Source of the DNA: CAYVWB01 sp964455395
GTDB lineage: Bacteria > Desulfobacterota > Desulfovibrionia > Desulfovibrionales > Desulfovibrionaceae
Length of the DNA stretch: 64,000 nucleotides
Direction of reading: 5' to 3'
NCBI GenBank assembly: GCA_964455395.1
Contig: CAYVWB010000009.1
Span: 22,970-86,969, forward strand
A program made the translations under genes and the position numbers. Position 1 is the first letter of the stretch; every line of letters starts with the position of its first letter. Positions 26,678 through 35,104 of this stretch are shown piece by piece. The notes below the pieces were generated by a model. It saw only the letters and a program-made list of their open reading frames with translations. It ran no database searches and had not been told where the DNA came from.

Positions 26678-28035
26678 CGGCGTCCACGCCGGGTTCGCAG
26701 AGGGCGGGGGCCGCGGAGACGTCGTCGGGGCCGCGGCCGAGGCGCAAATGGGCTTCGCCGCGACAGATGATCGCCTGGGCGTTCTACGACGCCGCCAACA
26801 ACGGCTTCGTCACGCCCATCCAGACGTTCATTTTCGCTGCGTATTTCACCAATGCCGTGGCGCCGAATCCGTCCTTGGGCACGGTCTGGTGGGGGAACAT
26901 GGTCAGCCTTTCCAGCGTGCTCATCGCACTGGGGGGTCCGCTTTTGGGCGCTGCTGCGGACCGCATGGGCCGTCGCAAACCGTGGATTTTCGTGTTCACG
27001 GCGTTGTGCGTCACGGCGTCGCTCTTTCTCTGGTTCGTGCAGCCGGATCCGTCGTATGCGCTCATGGCGCTGGTTCTGGTGGGTTTGGGGACGGTGGGCA
27101 GCGAGTACGCGCAGATTTTCTACAACGCCATGCTCTCCGATCTGGTCCCCCGCGAGCGCACGGGGCGGTGGTCCGGTTGGGGGTGGGCCTCTGGCTACGT
27201 GGGGGGCCTGGTCTGTCTGCTGCTGAGCTTCGGACTATTCGTCAGCGACAGCGCTCTGATCGCCCTCCCGCAGGACTCCGCCATGCATGTGCGGGCCACG
27301 GTGCTGCTGGCCGGCGCGTGGTATACGCTCTTCGCGTTGCCGCTCTTCTTCATCACTCCGGATGAACCCAGCAAGGGCGTTCCTCTGGGCCGTGCGGTGC
27401 GGCAAGGGGCCTCCCAACTTCGGCAGAGTTTCGCCAACGTGCGCAAGTACAAGCACATCATGCGTTTTCTCATCGCGCGGATGCTTTACAACGACGGGCT
27501 GACCACCACCTTCGCTTTCGGAGGCATCTTCGCAGCGGGGGTCTTCGGCATGAGCGCTTCGGAGGTGCTGCTCTTCGGCGTGGCGCTGAATGTCACGGCG
27601 GGGCTGGGCGCTGCTGGGTTCGCGTGGGTGGACGACTGGCTGGGGCCCAAACCAACCATCCTGCTCTCCATAGTGGGGCTCATCATCCCGGGCGCTGTCA
27701 TGCTTCTGGTGACGGAGCAGCTCCATTTCTGGATCGCCGGGTGCGCATTGGGCCTCTTTTTCGGTCCGGTGCAGTCCGCCAGCCGGTCCTATCTTGCGCG
27801 CACGGCGCCGCCGGAATTGCGGAACCAGTTCTTCGGGTTGTTCGCCCTATCGGGGAAGCTCACCAGTTTCATCGGCCCCATGCTCGTGGGGTGGCTCACC
27901 TATATTTCGGACAGCCAGCGCGTGGGCATGTCCGTGGTGTTGGCGCTCTTCCTGGCGGGAGGCTTGCTGCTGCTCACGGTGCCGCCCGCCGAGGACTTGC
28001 GCGACGAGCTTCATGAAGACGAGCCAAGCACGTGA
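26674..28035 (+). CDS. MFS transporter, UMF1/Atg22-like family
   Basis: 453 aa with 12 membrane segments. The opening after a charged N-terminus, MIAWAFYDAANNGFVTPIQTFIFAAYF, is the characteristic first helix of the UMF1/Atg22 branch. The motif A-like GPLLGAAADRMGRRKPWIF lies in the loop after TM2. Yeast Atg22 exports amino acids from the vacuole; bacterial members are mostly uncharacterised and the substrate cannot be given. ATGA overlap with the ligase/PlsC gene shows translational coupling, and the context raises the possibility of a lipid-related substrate (inference; a lysophospholipid transporter of the LplT type sits next to Aas in other bacteria, but in a different MFS branch). Confidence 0.8.
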   Translation: MTASTPGSQRAGAAETSSGPRPRRKWASPRQMIAWAFYDAANNGFVTPIQTFIFAAYFTNAVAPNPSLGTVWWGNMVSLSSVLIALGGPLLGAAADRMGRRKPWIFVFTALCVTASLFLWFVQPDPSYALMALVLVGLGTVGSEYAQIFYNAMLSDLVPRERTGRWSGWGWASGYVGGLVCLLLSFGLFVSDSALIALPQDSAMHVRATVLLAGAWYTLFALPLFFITPDEPSKGVPLGRAVRQGASQLRQSFANVRKYKHIMRFLIARMLYNDGLTTTFAFGGIFAAGVFGMSASEVLLFGVALNVTAGLGAAGFAWVDDWLGPKPTILLSIVGLIIPGAVMLLVTEQLHFWIAGCALGLFFGPVQSASRSYLARTAPPELRNQFFGLFALSGKLTSFIGPMLVGWLTYISDSQRVGMSVVLALFLAGGLLLLTVPPAEDLRDELHEDEPST

Positions 28036-28066
28036 CGAGCCGGCGACGCCGCAGGAGACGCTGCGG

Positions 28067-28504
28067 CTACCGCGCGAGCTCTTCCGTCATCACGGTGAAA
28101 AGTTCGCCCAGATCCAAGGCGCGTTGACGGGTGCGGGCGTAATCGGCCTGCGCGGCGAGGATCTGAGCGAGGGAGCCTTGCGTCAGCGCGGCGGCGAGGG
28201 CGACGTCCGCGTCACGCATGGGGATCCAGGCGAGCTGGGCGTTTCTGAGCATCTCCTGCTGATGGGGCTGCATCACCCCGACGAGTTGGCCATATACGTC
28301 GTTGAGCAACGCATCCGCCCGATCCTTGGCGGTGATGTAGCAGAGCACCGTGTCCGGCGCGGAGAAAACGTTTTCCAGGCAGCCTTGCAAGTCGCGGAAG
28401 ATGACTTCGTCCTGCTGGACGTAGAAAGGCAGGGTGGCGCGGGCCGCGGGCGCAACCGCCAGGAGCAGACAACAAGCGAGGAGAGCGGGGAGGAGGACGC
28501 GCAT
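28067..28504 (-). CDS. small exported protein, LprI/DUF1311-like
   Basis: 145 aa from the ATG at 28504, chosen for the AGGAG 5 bases upstream. Signal peptide LLPALLACCLLLAVAPAARA. The segment LLNDVYGQLVGVMQPHQQEMLRNAQLAWIPMRDADVAL follows the pattern LNxxYxxL...LxxAQxxWxxxRDxxC of LprI-like domains (lysozyme-inhibitor type), except that the terminal Cys is Val. Two cysteines, CLENVF and VLCYIT, remain in the mature protein. It is convergent with the transporter gene and divergent from asnS. Confidence 0.6.
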   Translation of the reverse strand: MRVLLPALLACCLLLAVAPAARATLPFYVQQDEVIFRDLQGCLENVFSAPDTVLCYITAKDRADALLNDVYGQLVGVMQPHQQEMLRNAQLAWIPMRDADVALAAALTQGSLAQILAAQADYARTRQRALDLGELFTVMTEELAR

Positions 28505-28614
28505 GGGGGCTCCTTGCAATCGTGACGCCGTCAGACGCGGCGGGGGTTTACTCCGGCGGGCAATTCCGCCATACCCTCACGGGTACACAGCACCTTCAAC
28601 CATACTATACTGCA

Positions 28615-30045
28615 ATGCCCGACACCGCCAGTCCGATTGTTCCACGTCCCGTCAAGGAAATCCTCGCTGCGGAAGCGCCCATGGAGGCGGTCCGAGTGCA
28701 AGGGTGGGTGCGCACGAAGCGCGAGTTCAAGGAGTTCGCCTTCATCGAAGTGAACGATGGTTCATGCCTCGCAAGCCTCCAGTGCGTCGTGGACGCCGGC
28801 GGCCCCGCGTACGAGGTCCTGGAACGGATCTCCACTGGAGCGGCGGTGGAAGTGAGCGGCGCCCTCGCGGAGAGCCCCGGCAAAGGCCAAGCGTGGGAGC
28901 TGCGAGCCACAACCCTGCACATCCACGGCGAAGCGCCGGAAGACTATCCGCTGCAGAAAAAACGCCATTCCGACGAATACTTGCGCACCATCGCCCACCT
29001 GCGGCCGCGCACCAACAAATACGGCGCCATGGCGCGCATCCGCTCCCAGGCGGCTTTCGCCGTTCACGATTTCTTCCGCGCGCGGGGCTTCCATTATATA
29101 CATACACCGATACTCTCCGGCTCAGACTGCGAAGGCGCTGGCGAGCTCTTCCGGGTGACGACCCTGCCCCCCGGCGAACCCTTCGACGCCGCCGACCCCT
29201 TCGCCAGAGACTTCTTCGGCAAGGCGGCGAATCTTACAGTTTCCGGGCAGTTGGAGGCGGAACCCTACGCTTTGGCGCTGTCCAAGGTGTATACCTTCGG
29301 CCCCACCTTCCGCGCGGAAAACTCCAATACGCCACGCCACGCCGCCGAGTTCTGGATGATAGAGCCGGAGATGGCTTTCTACGATTTGTCGATGGACATG
29401 GACCTCGCCGAGGCCTTCACAAAGCATGTCATTCGGCAGACTCTGTCCACCTGCGAAGCGGACATCGCCCTGTTCGCCTCATTCGTGGACAAGGATCTCG
29501 CCCCCAGACTGGAACATGTCGTGGAGACGCCCTTCGAGCGGATGCCGTATGCAAAGGCTGTTGAAATATTGAAGGAAAGCGGCCGGAAGTGGGAGTACCC
29601 CGTCGCCTTCGGCGAGGACCTCCAGACCGAGCATGAGCGCTTCCTTGCCGAGGAGTATCTGGGCAAGCCGGTCATCGTTCATGATTACCCGCGCACCATC
29701 AAGCCATTCTATATGAGGGTGAACGATGAGGAGGCGGCCGTGGCCCGCAGCGGCCGCGATCCCGGCGAGACCGTGGCGGCCATGGATCTGCTTGCCCCGA
29801 AAATAGGTGAACTGATAGGCGGCAGTCAGCGCGAAGAGCGACACGACACACTCCTCCAACGCATGCGTGAGACGGGACTCGATCCCGAAGCGTATTGGTG
29901 GTACCTGGATTTGCGACGTTACGGCGGCGCCCCGCATGCGGGTTTCGGCCTCGGTTTCGAGCGCCTGCTCATGCTCATGACAGGCGTCAGCAACATCCGT
30001 GATGTTATCCCCTTTCCGCGTACGCCACGACATCTGGAGTTCTAG
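28615..30045 (+). CDS. asnS: asparaginyl-tRNA synthetase
   Basis: 476 aa from the ATG at 28615; a GTG 31 codons upstream is possible but that extension does not look like protein. No good Shine-Dalgarno is visible before 28615. An OB-fold anticodon domain occupies residues 20-110 (VRVQGWVRTKREFKEFAFIEVNDGS), then the class II core: motif 2 (TFGPTFRAENSNTPRHAAEFWMIEPE) and motif 3 (GGAPHAGFGLGFERLLMLMTG). HSDEYLRTIAHLRPRTN is diagnostic of AsnRS over AspRS. The gene ends in a TAG that shares the palindrome CTAG with the stop codon of the convergent gene. Confidence 0.93.
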   Translation: MPDTASPIVPRPVKEILAAEAPMEAVRVQGWVRTKREFKEFAFIEVNDGSCLASLQCVVDAGGPAYEVLERISTGAAVEVSGALAESPGKGQAWELRATTLHIHGEAPEDYPLQKKRHSDEYLRTIAHLRPRTNKYGAMARIRSQAAFAVHDFFRARGFHYIHTPILSGSDCEGAGELFRVTTLPPGEPFDAADPFARDFFGKAANLTVSGQLEAEPYALALSKVYTFGPTFRAENSNTPRHAAEFWMIEPEMAFYDLSMDMDLAEAFTKHVIRQTLSTCEADIALFASFVDKDLAPRLEHVVETPFERMPYAKAVEILKESGRKWEYPVAFGEDLQTEHERFLAEEYLGKPVIVHDYPRTIKPFYMRVNDEEAAVARSGRDPGETVAAMDLLAPKIGELIGGSQREERHDTLLQRMRETGLDPEAYWWYLDLRRYGGAPHAGFGLGFERLLMLMTGVSNIRDVIPFPRTPRHLEF

Positions 30046-30965
30046 TTGCGCATGGCTCCGCGCTCCTGATGCGTGTGCGATTGTGGCGCGTCGTGCGTTT
30101 CTGGCGTGCTGGACGACCACCATCCATGCGTCACGATTTCGGTGTTTCCGGGCAGCGAAAGTTCCTGAAGAATCGGATCAAAATGCGCACGAAAGATAGC
30201 CTCGAAAGAGCCGTCCGCGTGCATGGCGGCGAGTCCGGTTTCAAGGCGTTTGCGCAACGCATCCCCTCGGGGCGAATTGGCCGGCCAGACGTAGAGTGGG
30301 GCTGGCGCCGTCCTCCAGAGGATGTCGGCAACGCGCAGTTCCGGGAAGTCGTCACGGCGGAGCATGTACTCCAGCAACCCCACGCCGAGCGGTCGCGCCA
30401 GCATGTCCACACGGCCTTGCGCCAAGGCGATGAATTGCGCCTCGTATGTGGGTAGCGCCACTCTTCGGAATCCCGGTACGGTTTCCATATCCAAGTTGAT
30501 GCAGTTGATGACGCCCTGTCGCGTGGCGTGTTGTACGGTCTGCAGCGCGCCAGAGTGTGGTATGTTGTGTACAATATTTGCACGAACCAGGAGGACGCGC
30601 CATTCGCTGAGCCCGTTCTCCAGTGGGACGCGCACCGGGGTGAGGTGGTCTTCCAGGTCCGGGGAGGCGTGGTGAACCATGAAGTCCAGCCCGGGAGCGC
30701 CAGCCGTCAGCATCGCCGCCATGCGCTCGCAGGGCATGGCCGCAGCGGCGGGTTCCAGCTCTGTCGGGCCGTATTCCGGAGCCGAGCGCTTCAGTGCGGC
30801 GCGAACGAGCGCCAGCGGGTAGTCCAGCCGCACGTCCATGGCGGATTGGGGCCGGGGGTGGCGGAACGTCTGCTGCGCCTTGGCGTGGCTGTGGCAGACG
30901 AGGACAAGACATGTCGCGAGAGTGATGACGAGACATGTCGGAGCGATGACGGTGCGTCTTTGCAT
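30042..30965 (-). CDS. periplasmic solute-binding-like protein
   Basis: 307 aa with a signal peptide (VIAPTCLVITLATCLVLVC, likely cleaved around SHAKA). TGGAGG lies 5 bases before the ATG. The body looks like a type II periplasmic binding protein (SBP_bac_3-like): it begins with DYPLALVRAALKR and has the second-lobe pattern YEAQFIALAQGRVDMLARPLGVGLLEYML and GDALRKRLETGLAAMHADGSFEAIFRAHF near the end, as in amino-acid receptors. No permease or ATPase is adjacent, so it may be an orphan receptor or act with a sensor elsewhere. The stop shares CTAG with the asnS stop. Confidence 0.65.
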   Translation of the reverse strand: MQRRTVIAPTCLVITLATCLVLVCHSHAKAQQTFRHPRPQSAMDVRLDYPLALVRAALKRSAPEYGPTELEPAAAAMPCERMAAMLTAGAPGLDFMVHHASPDLEDHLTPVRVPLENGLSEWRVLLVRANIVHNIPHSGALQTVQHATRQGVINCINLDMETVPGFRRVALPTYEAQFIALAQGRVDMLARPLGVGLLEYMLRRDDFPELRVADILWRTAPAPLYVWPANSPRGDALRKRLETGLAAMHADGSFEAIFRAHFDPILQELSLPGNTEIVTHGWWSSSTPETHDAPQSHTHQERGAMRN

Positions 30966-31165
30966 GCGGACCTCCAGGGTGGCGCTTCTGGAGGGAACGC
31001 AGACGAGGGAAGTGTCATTTCATGTACAGAGGTTGCCTTCGCTTGGCAAGAGTGTTGTACGCAATATGTTCAAAAAAATGTCATCAAGGTCGCCTTGCAT
31101 GTCAATTGGCCTTGGACAGGGTCTATTGCAGGCCCGTGCGTCATCCGTGTGAATCTCGGCGCTGT

Positions 31166-31966
31166 TCAGCGGCGGGCGCGGGCCGCGTCCACAAGACCTC
31201 GGAAGAGGCGTCGCATGGTCACTTTCTGGGGCAGGAACTCGGGGTGCCACTGGACGCCGATGACGTAGGTGCGCGACTCGTGTTCGATGGCCTGGACCAC
31301 GCCGCTGGGCTCCCGAGCACAGACGCGCAAGTGCGAGCCCAAGTCGCGCACGGCCTGGTTGTGCAGGGCGTTCACCGTGGCGGAACGCGCGCCGAGAATA
31401 TCCGCCAAGCGCGAATCCGGAGCGATCTCCACATGTTTGCGGGGCAGGAGCGAGCGAATCTGCGGATGCTCCGTGTAGAGCTCGGTGAGGTCCTTGTACA
31501 GCGAACCGCCATATGCGACATTGATGAGCTGCATGCCACGACAGATGCCGAGGATGGGCAGTCCTTGTTCCATGGCGGTGTGGAGCAGCCCCAACTCCAG
31601 GTTGTCTCGGTCGGCGTCCAGGCCGGCGTAGGGGCCTTCGTCCGGTCGTCTGGCGAGAAGCCGCCGCAGCAACGTCAACAAGGGGTAGAGGACAAGCCCT
31701 ATAAGGTAGTGCGTGCGCTGTGGTTCGCTCTCGTCAATGGCTTTGAGGACGTCTTCATCCTCGCCTTCGTAGAGCGAGGGCGCCACATCCGCCCCGCCGG
31801 TAAGGATGAGGCCCTCCATGGGGCCCAGGCGTTCGGAAAACGTGGGCGAGCCGGGCGTGAGCCGCACGGCCCAACCACCGGCCAGGTAGACAGCGAGCCA
31901 CGTGAAGAGCCACATGCCGGTTCCGCCGAGCTCCGGGCCGGTGACAGCGATCAACGGTCGAGCCAT
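31166..31966 (-). CDS. class I glutamine-amidotransferase-type peptidase (C26, PuuD-like)
   Basis: 266 aa from the ATG at 31966 (AAGGAG upstream). The nucleophile elbow LPILGICRGMQLINVA has Cys142, and GVQWHPE near residue 246 carries the catalytic His-Glu. LTGGADVAPSLY (55-66) is the oxyanion-loop strand seen in gamma-glutamyl-GABA hydrolases. Family members cut gamma-glutamyl amide bonds. Between about residues 70 and 118 there is an unusual insertion with a hydrophobic stretch (YLIGLVLYPLLTLL) that could touch the membrane. Its first 16 bases overlap the end of the amidoligase gene, so the two are coupled; the pairing suggests making and breaking the same amide bond. Confidence 0.82.
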   Translation of the reverse strand: MARPLIAVTGPELGGTGMWLFTWLAVYLAGGWAVRLTPGSPTFSERLGPMEGLILTGGADVAPSLYEGEDEDVLKAIDESEPQRTHYLIGLVLYPLLTLLRRLLARRPDEGPYAGLDADRDNLELGLLHTAMEQGLPILGICRGMQLINVAYGGSLYKDLTELYTEHPQIRSLLPRKHVEIAPDSRLADILGARSATVNALHNQAVRDLGSHLRVCAREPSGVVQAIEHESRTYVIGVQWHPEFLPQKVTMRRLFRGLVDAARARR

Positions 31967-32946
31967 GATGCGACTTTCTCCTTCCAAGAAGGTTCGATGA
32001 GGTCCAGGGGGAATCCCGGGGTCTGCTGGAAATCCGCACACATGGCGTCCACTTTTTCGGGAGAGGCCGCGAGTTTTTCCAGGACCAGCCAGAGGTCCCA
32101 CTCCTGGCTGATGCGCCAATCGGGGTCGTCCACCATACTGTTGGGAAGACGGTAGTGCAGCGCTGGTCGGGGCTTGATGAGTTCGGGCTCCTTGGCTTTT
32201 TGCAGCACGCGCTGTTCGTCAAGATGCGCGAAAAGCGGCAGAAAATCCAGTGGGCGATTGCGCGTGGGCGAATGCTCCAGGTAGTCGTCGATGAGCGCTC
32301 CCATGCTTTGGGGCGCGTATTCGGGATGGCAGACCAGCCCCACGTAGCGGCGGGGAAAGCTGTCAATGAAAGGGGAGAGCGCGCGCGTCACGTCAGGCGC
32401 CGCGGCTTCACGCAACCAGGGATAGGTGAGGAGAAAGGCCTTCAACGTCCAGGTGATGGTCGCAGGCTCCAGATCCGGCGGCTCCACATTGAACTGCATG
32501 CCGAACGCGTAGAGGATGGATTTGCCCACGCCTTCCGCACGCTTCAGCCGCAAGGCTTCGCGCATGTCGTCCAGGGGGTCGAGCTGGTCCATGGGGATGG
32601 GCGGCGCCACGATCTCATAGGGGATGAACTCGTCCGCCACGTCGCGCAGAAAGCGTTCCAGGCTCGCCTTGTCTGTCTCGGAAAGCTTCACGCCGAGGGC
32701 GCTCAGCCAATTCATGTAGCCCTTGTCCTGCAGCATGGAGGAATCCAGCTCCAGGGTGAAGTCGCCGTGCGGGGTGTCGCGCACCAACTGTTTGAAAGCG
32801 TCCACGCGCTCCACATCGCCCCCGAAAGTGCTTTGGACAATGGCTGCAGCATCTTGCAGGGAGACGCCGGCGTATTCGAGCTCGACGCCGACGCGGCGCA
32901 TGGAGCCGTCTGTTTTGCGGGGATCTGGCGGCAGAGCGAAGGGCAT
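31951..32946 (-). CDS. amidoligase family enzyme (glutamine-synthetase-like fold)
   Basis: 331 aa from the ATG at 32946, with AGGAG 6 bases upstream; the longer frame is not coding. The beginning RRVGVELEYAGV is the strand-and-glutamate motif that opens the Amidoligase_2 family, and FTLELDSSML is its second acidic strand. IVAPPIPMDQLDPLDDMREALR and ILYAFGMQFNVEPPDLEP follow the family layout, the latter supplying the third metal/ATP strand. These COOH-NH2 ligases share the glutamine synthetase fold and are thought to link amines to carboxylates on peptides or small molecules; no substrate is established. The downstream C26 peptidase overlaps it by 16 bases. No substrate peptide gene is obvious nearby. 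Confidence 0.8.
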   Translation of the reverse strand: MPFALPPDPRKTDGSMRRVGVELEYAGVSLQDAAAIVQSTFGGDVERVDAFKQLVRDTPHGDFTLELDSSMLQDKGYMNWLSALGVKLSETDKASLERFLRDVADEFIPYEIVAPPIPMDQLDPLDDMREALRLKRAEGVGKSILYAFGMQFNVEPPDLEPATITWTLKAFLLTYPWLREAAAPDVTRALSPFIDSFPRRYVGLVCHPEYAPQSMGALIDDYLEHSPTRNRPLDFLPLFAHLDEQRVLQKAKEPELIKPRPALHYRLPNSMVDDPDWRISQEWDLWLVLEKLAASPEKVDAMCADFQQTPGFPLDLIEPSWKEKVASWLDR

Positions 32947-33383
32947 GGAAGTCTCCTGGCGCGCTGGCGGATCGCGATGGTTCGGCCTGAACGTCGCGGT
33001 TGCGACTGCTCCGGCAGAAATGGCTGCGGATGGCTGCGCCATCAATGCGCACCGGGCCGCCGCCTTCATCAAACGGAACTCGTCCCCCCCTGAACGACGC
33101 GCGGTGTCGACACTGCGGCGCCTGACGTGATTCGAGGCAGACTGAACGAGACTATCATACCGGCGGCGCGGAAGGAAGGGGGGCGGCGTCGTGTGCGAAC
33201 GCTCGACCCGCCGGCACGGCTCGCCACGGCGACACCACCAGAACAGGGACGAGGACGGGGCCTTCGCGGCAGGGCTCGCTTTTCCTTTGGCCTTTCGCAC
33301 AGCCTTTTGCTAGGCTTGACCACAGCTGCGCTGACGGCGCATGCATCTTACGTGAACATGTATTCAATTGAAGTGAGCCACCC
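32947..33383. other. divergent intergenic region between the amidoligase and malQ
   Basis: 437 bases. It must carry promoters for both genes, but I could not find a convincing -35/-10 pair on either strand. A minus-strand TATGAT lies near 33157 without a good -35. Short ORFs here have no ribosome site. Nothing else is recognisable. Confidence 0.4.
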
Positions 33384-34880
33384 ATGAAGACGCGCGCTTG
33401 TGGCGTCCTGTTGCACCCCACATCCCTGCCGTCTGCGTACGGCGTGGGCGACCTGGGCCCCGCGGCCCGACAGTTCGCCGAGAGTCTGGCCGAAGCTGGC
33501 GCCCTCTATTGGCAGACCCTGCCTCTGGGGCCCACCTCGCCGGCGCTGGGCAACTCCCCCTACGCCGGCTTCACCGCCTTCGCCGGCAGCCGGCTGCTCC
33601 TCAGTCCGGAAGATATGGTGGATGACGGCCTGTTGGAGGCGGAGGACCTCGGCGACCCCTGGACCGTGCGTCGCAACACCCTGGATTATGATGGCGTGGC
33701 CGCGCATCGGGACGCCTTGCTCGCCACGGCGTTCGACAGGGTGCGCCATGAGCTGGAGCGCGACCCGGCGTTCAAGGCCTTTCGGGAAGAAGCCGCCCCC
33801 TGGCTGGAGGACTGGGCCCTCTTCGCCACGCTGAAAGCCACCTACGGAGGCCGCGCCTGGAAAGAGTGGCCGGACCCCTACCGGTTTCGTGAAGCCGCCG
33901 CCATGGACGAATGGCGCGATCGCGCCGGCCGGGACATCCTCGCCGAGGAGTTCGCGCAGTTCCTCTTCCACCGCCAGTGGTCGCGGCTCAAGCGACACTG
34001 CCACCACGTGGGCGTGCGGCTCTTCGGGGACATGCCCATCTACGTGGCGCACGACTCCGCAGATGTCTGGTCCCGACCGGAACTCTTCAAGCTGGACGCC
34101 AACCGCCTGCCCTACGTGGTGGCCGGCGTGCCGCCGGACTACTTCAGCTCCACGGGACAGCGCTGGGGCAACCCCGTCTACGACTGGACGGAGCACGCGC
34201 GCCAGGGGTACGACTGGTGGATGGCGCGCATGGGCCACATCACCGAACGTTTCGATCTGGTGCGCGTGGACCACTTCCGCGGTTTCGCCGGGTACTGGGA
34301 GATCCCTGCAGAGGAACCCACGGCCGTGGGCGGCTGCTGGGTGGAAGGCCCCGGCGAGGAACTCTTCGCGGCGCTGGCGCGGCGGTTTCCGGCGTTGCCC
34401 ATCGTGGCGGAGGACCTGGGCCTCATCACGGCGGATGTCCGCGAGCTCAAGCGCGCCTTCGCGCTGCCGGGGATGTACATCGTCCAGTTCGCGTTCGGCG
34501 CGGAATGGCGCAAACACATCCTCCACATCCACGAACGCAACGCCGTGGCCTACACCGGCACGCACGACAACAACACCTTCCGCGGCTGGTACCGGGTGGA
34601 AGCCACGGAGGCCGAGCGCTCCGCTTTCCACCGCTACCTGAGTTTCACGCCGGACGAGGAAAGTGTCCATCTGGAGGGCATGCGGTTGGTGATGGCCAGC
34701 GTGGCCGGAACCGCCATCACGCCCATGCAGGACGTGTTGGGACTGGACGAATCCTGCCGCATGAACACACCCTCCACCATGGGCGGCAACTGGGAATGGC
34801 GGCTCCTCCCCGAAGAATCCGGCAGCAAGAGCTTTGCGGACTTCACCGCCCTCGCCCGCTTCTACGACCGCGCCGGCTGA
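33384..34880 (+). CDS. malQ: 4-alpha-glucanotransferase (amylomaltase)
   Basis: 498 aa, the typical bacterial GH77 size. Transfers alpha-1,4-glucan segments between maltodextrins in the cytoplasm. Visible: GVLLHPTSLPSAYGVGDLGPAA at the start, YWQTLPLGPT, GDMPIYVAHDSADVW, FDLVRVDHFRGF (nucleophile Asp), PIVAEDLGLI (acid/base Glu) and YTGTHDNNTFRGW (third acidic residue). The ribosome site before the ATG is weak. It is followed 224 bases on by the trehalose synthase/maltokinase fusion, so the pair handles maltose, maltodextrin and trehalose, probably as part of glycogen turnover. Confidence 0.94.
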   Translation: MKTRACGVLLHPTSLPSAYGVGDLGPAARQFAESLAEAGALYWQTLPLGPTSPALGNSPYAGFTAFAGSRLLLSPEDMVDDGLLEAEDLGDPWTVRRNTLDYDGVAAHRDALLATAFDRVRHELERDPAFKAFREEAAPWLEDWALFATLKATYGGRAWKEWPDPYRFREAAAMDEWRDRAGRDILAEEFAQFLFHRQWSRLKRHCHHVGVRLFGDMPIYVAHDSADVWSRPELFKLDANRLPYVVAGVPPDYFSSTGQRWGNPVYDWTEHARQGYDWWMARMGHITERFDLVRVDHFRGFAGYWEIPAEEPTAVGGCWVEGPGEELFAALARRFPALPIVAEDLGLITADVRELKRAFALPGMYIVQFAFGAEWRKHILHIHERNAVAYTGTHDNNTFRGWYRVEATEAERSAFHRYLSFTPDEESVHLEGMRLVMASVAGTAITPMQDVLGLDESCRMNTPSTMGGNWEWRLLPEESGSKSFADFTALARFYDRAG

Positions 34881-35104
34881 ATCGGAAGACGTCCATGACG
34901 ACACGGCTGACGACGCCACGAGACGCGTTCTCCATGAACCTTCCCGCGAGCCGCCCCCAGGACATACCCGAACAAGCCGCCGGACAGACGCTATGCCTGC
35001 ACCGCCAACTCGGGTAGTGTGCCTCCGGTGTCCTCCGCAGCGCCATTCCTCCGCGAGGGTGCACAGCAGACCTCGCGACACCCCTCAAGCCCCACAGCCA
35101 TTCC

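Noticed and set aside
34894..35017. Small ORF of 41 residues between malQ and treS
   Set aside because: No ribosome site, no similarity I recognise, and it is the tail of a shifted-frame ORF that runs through malQ.
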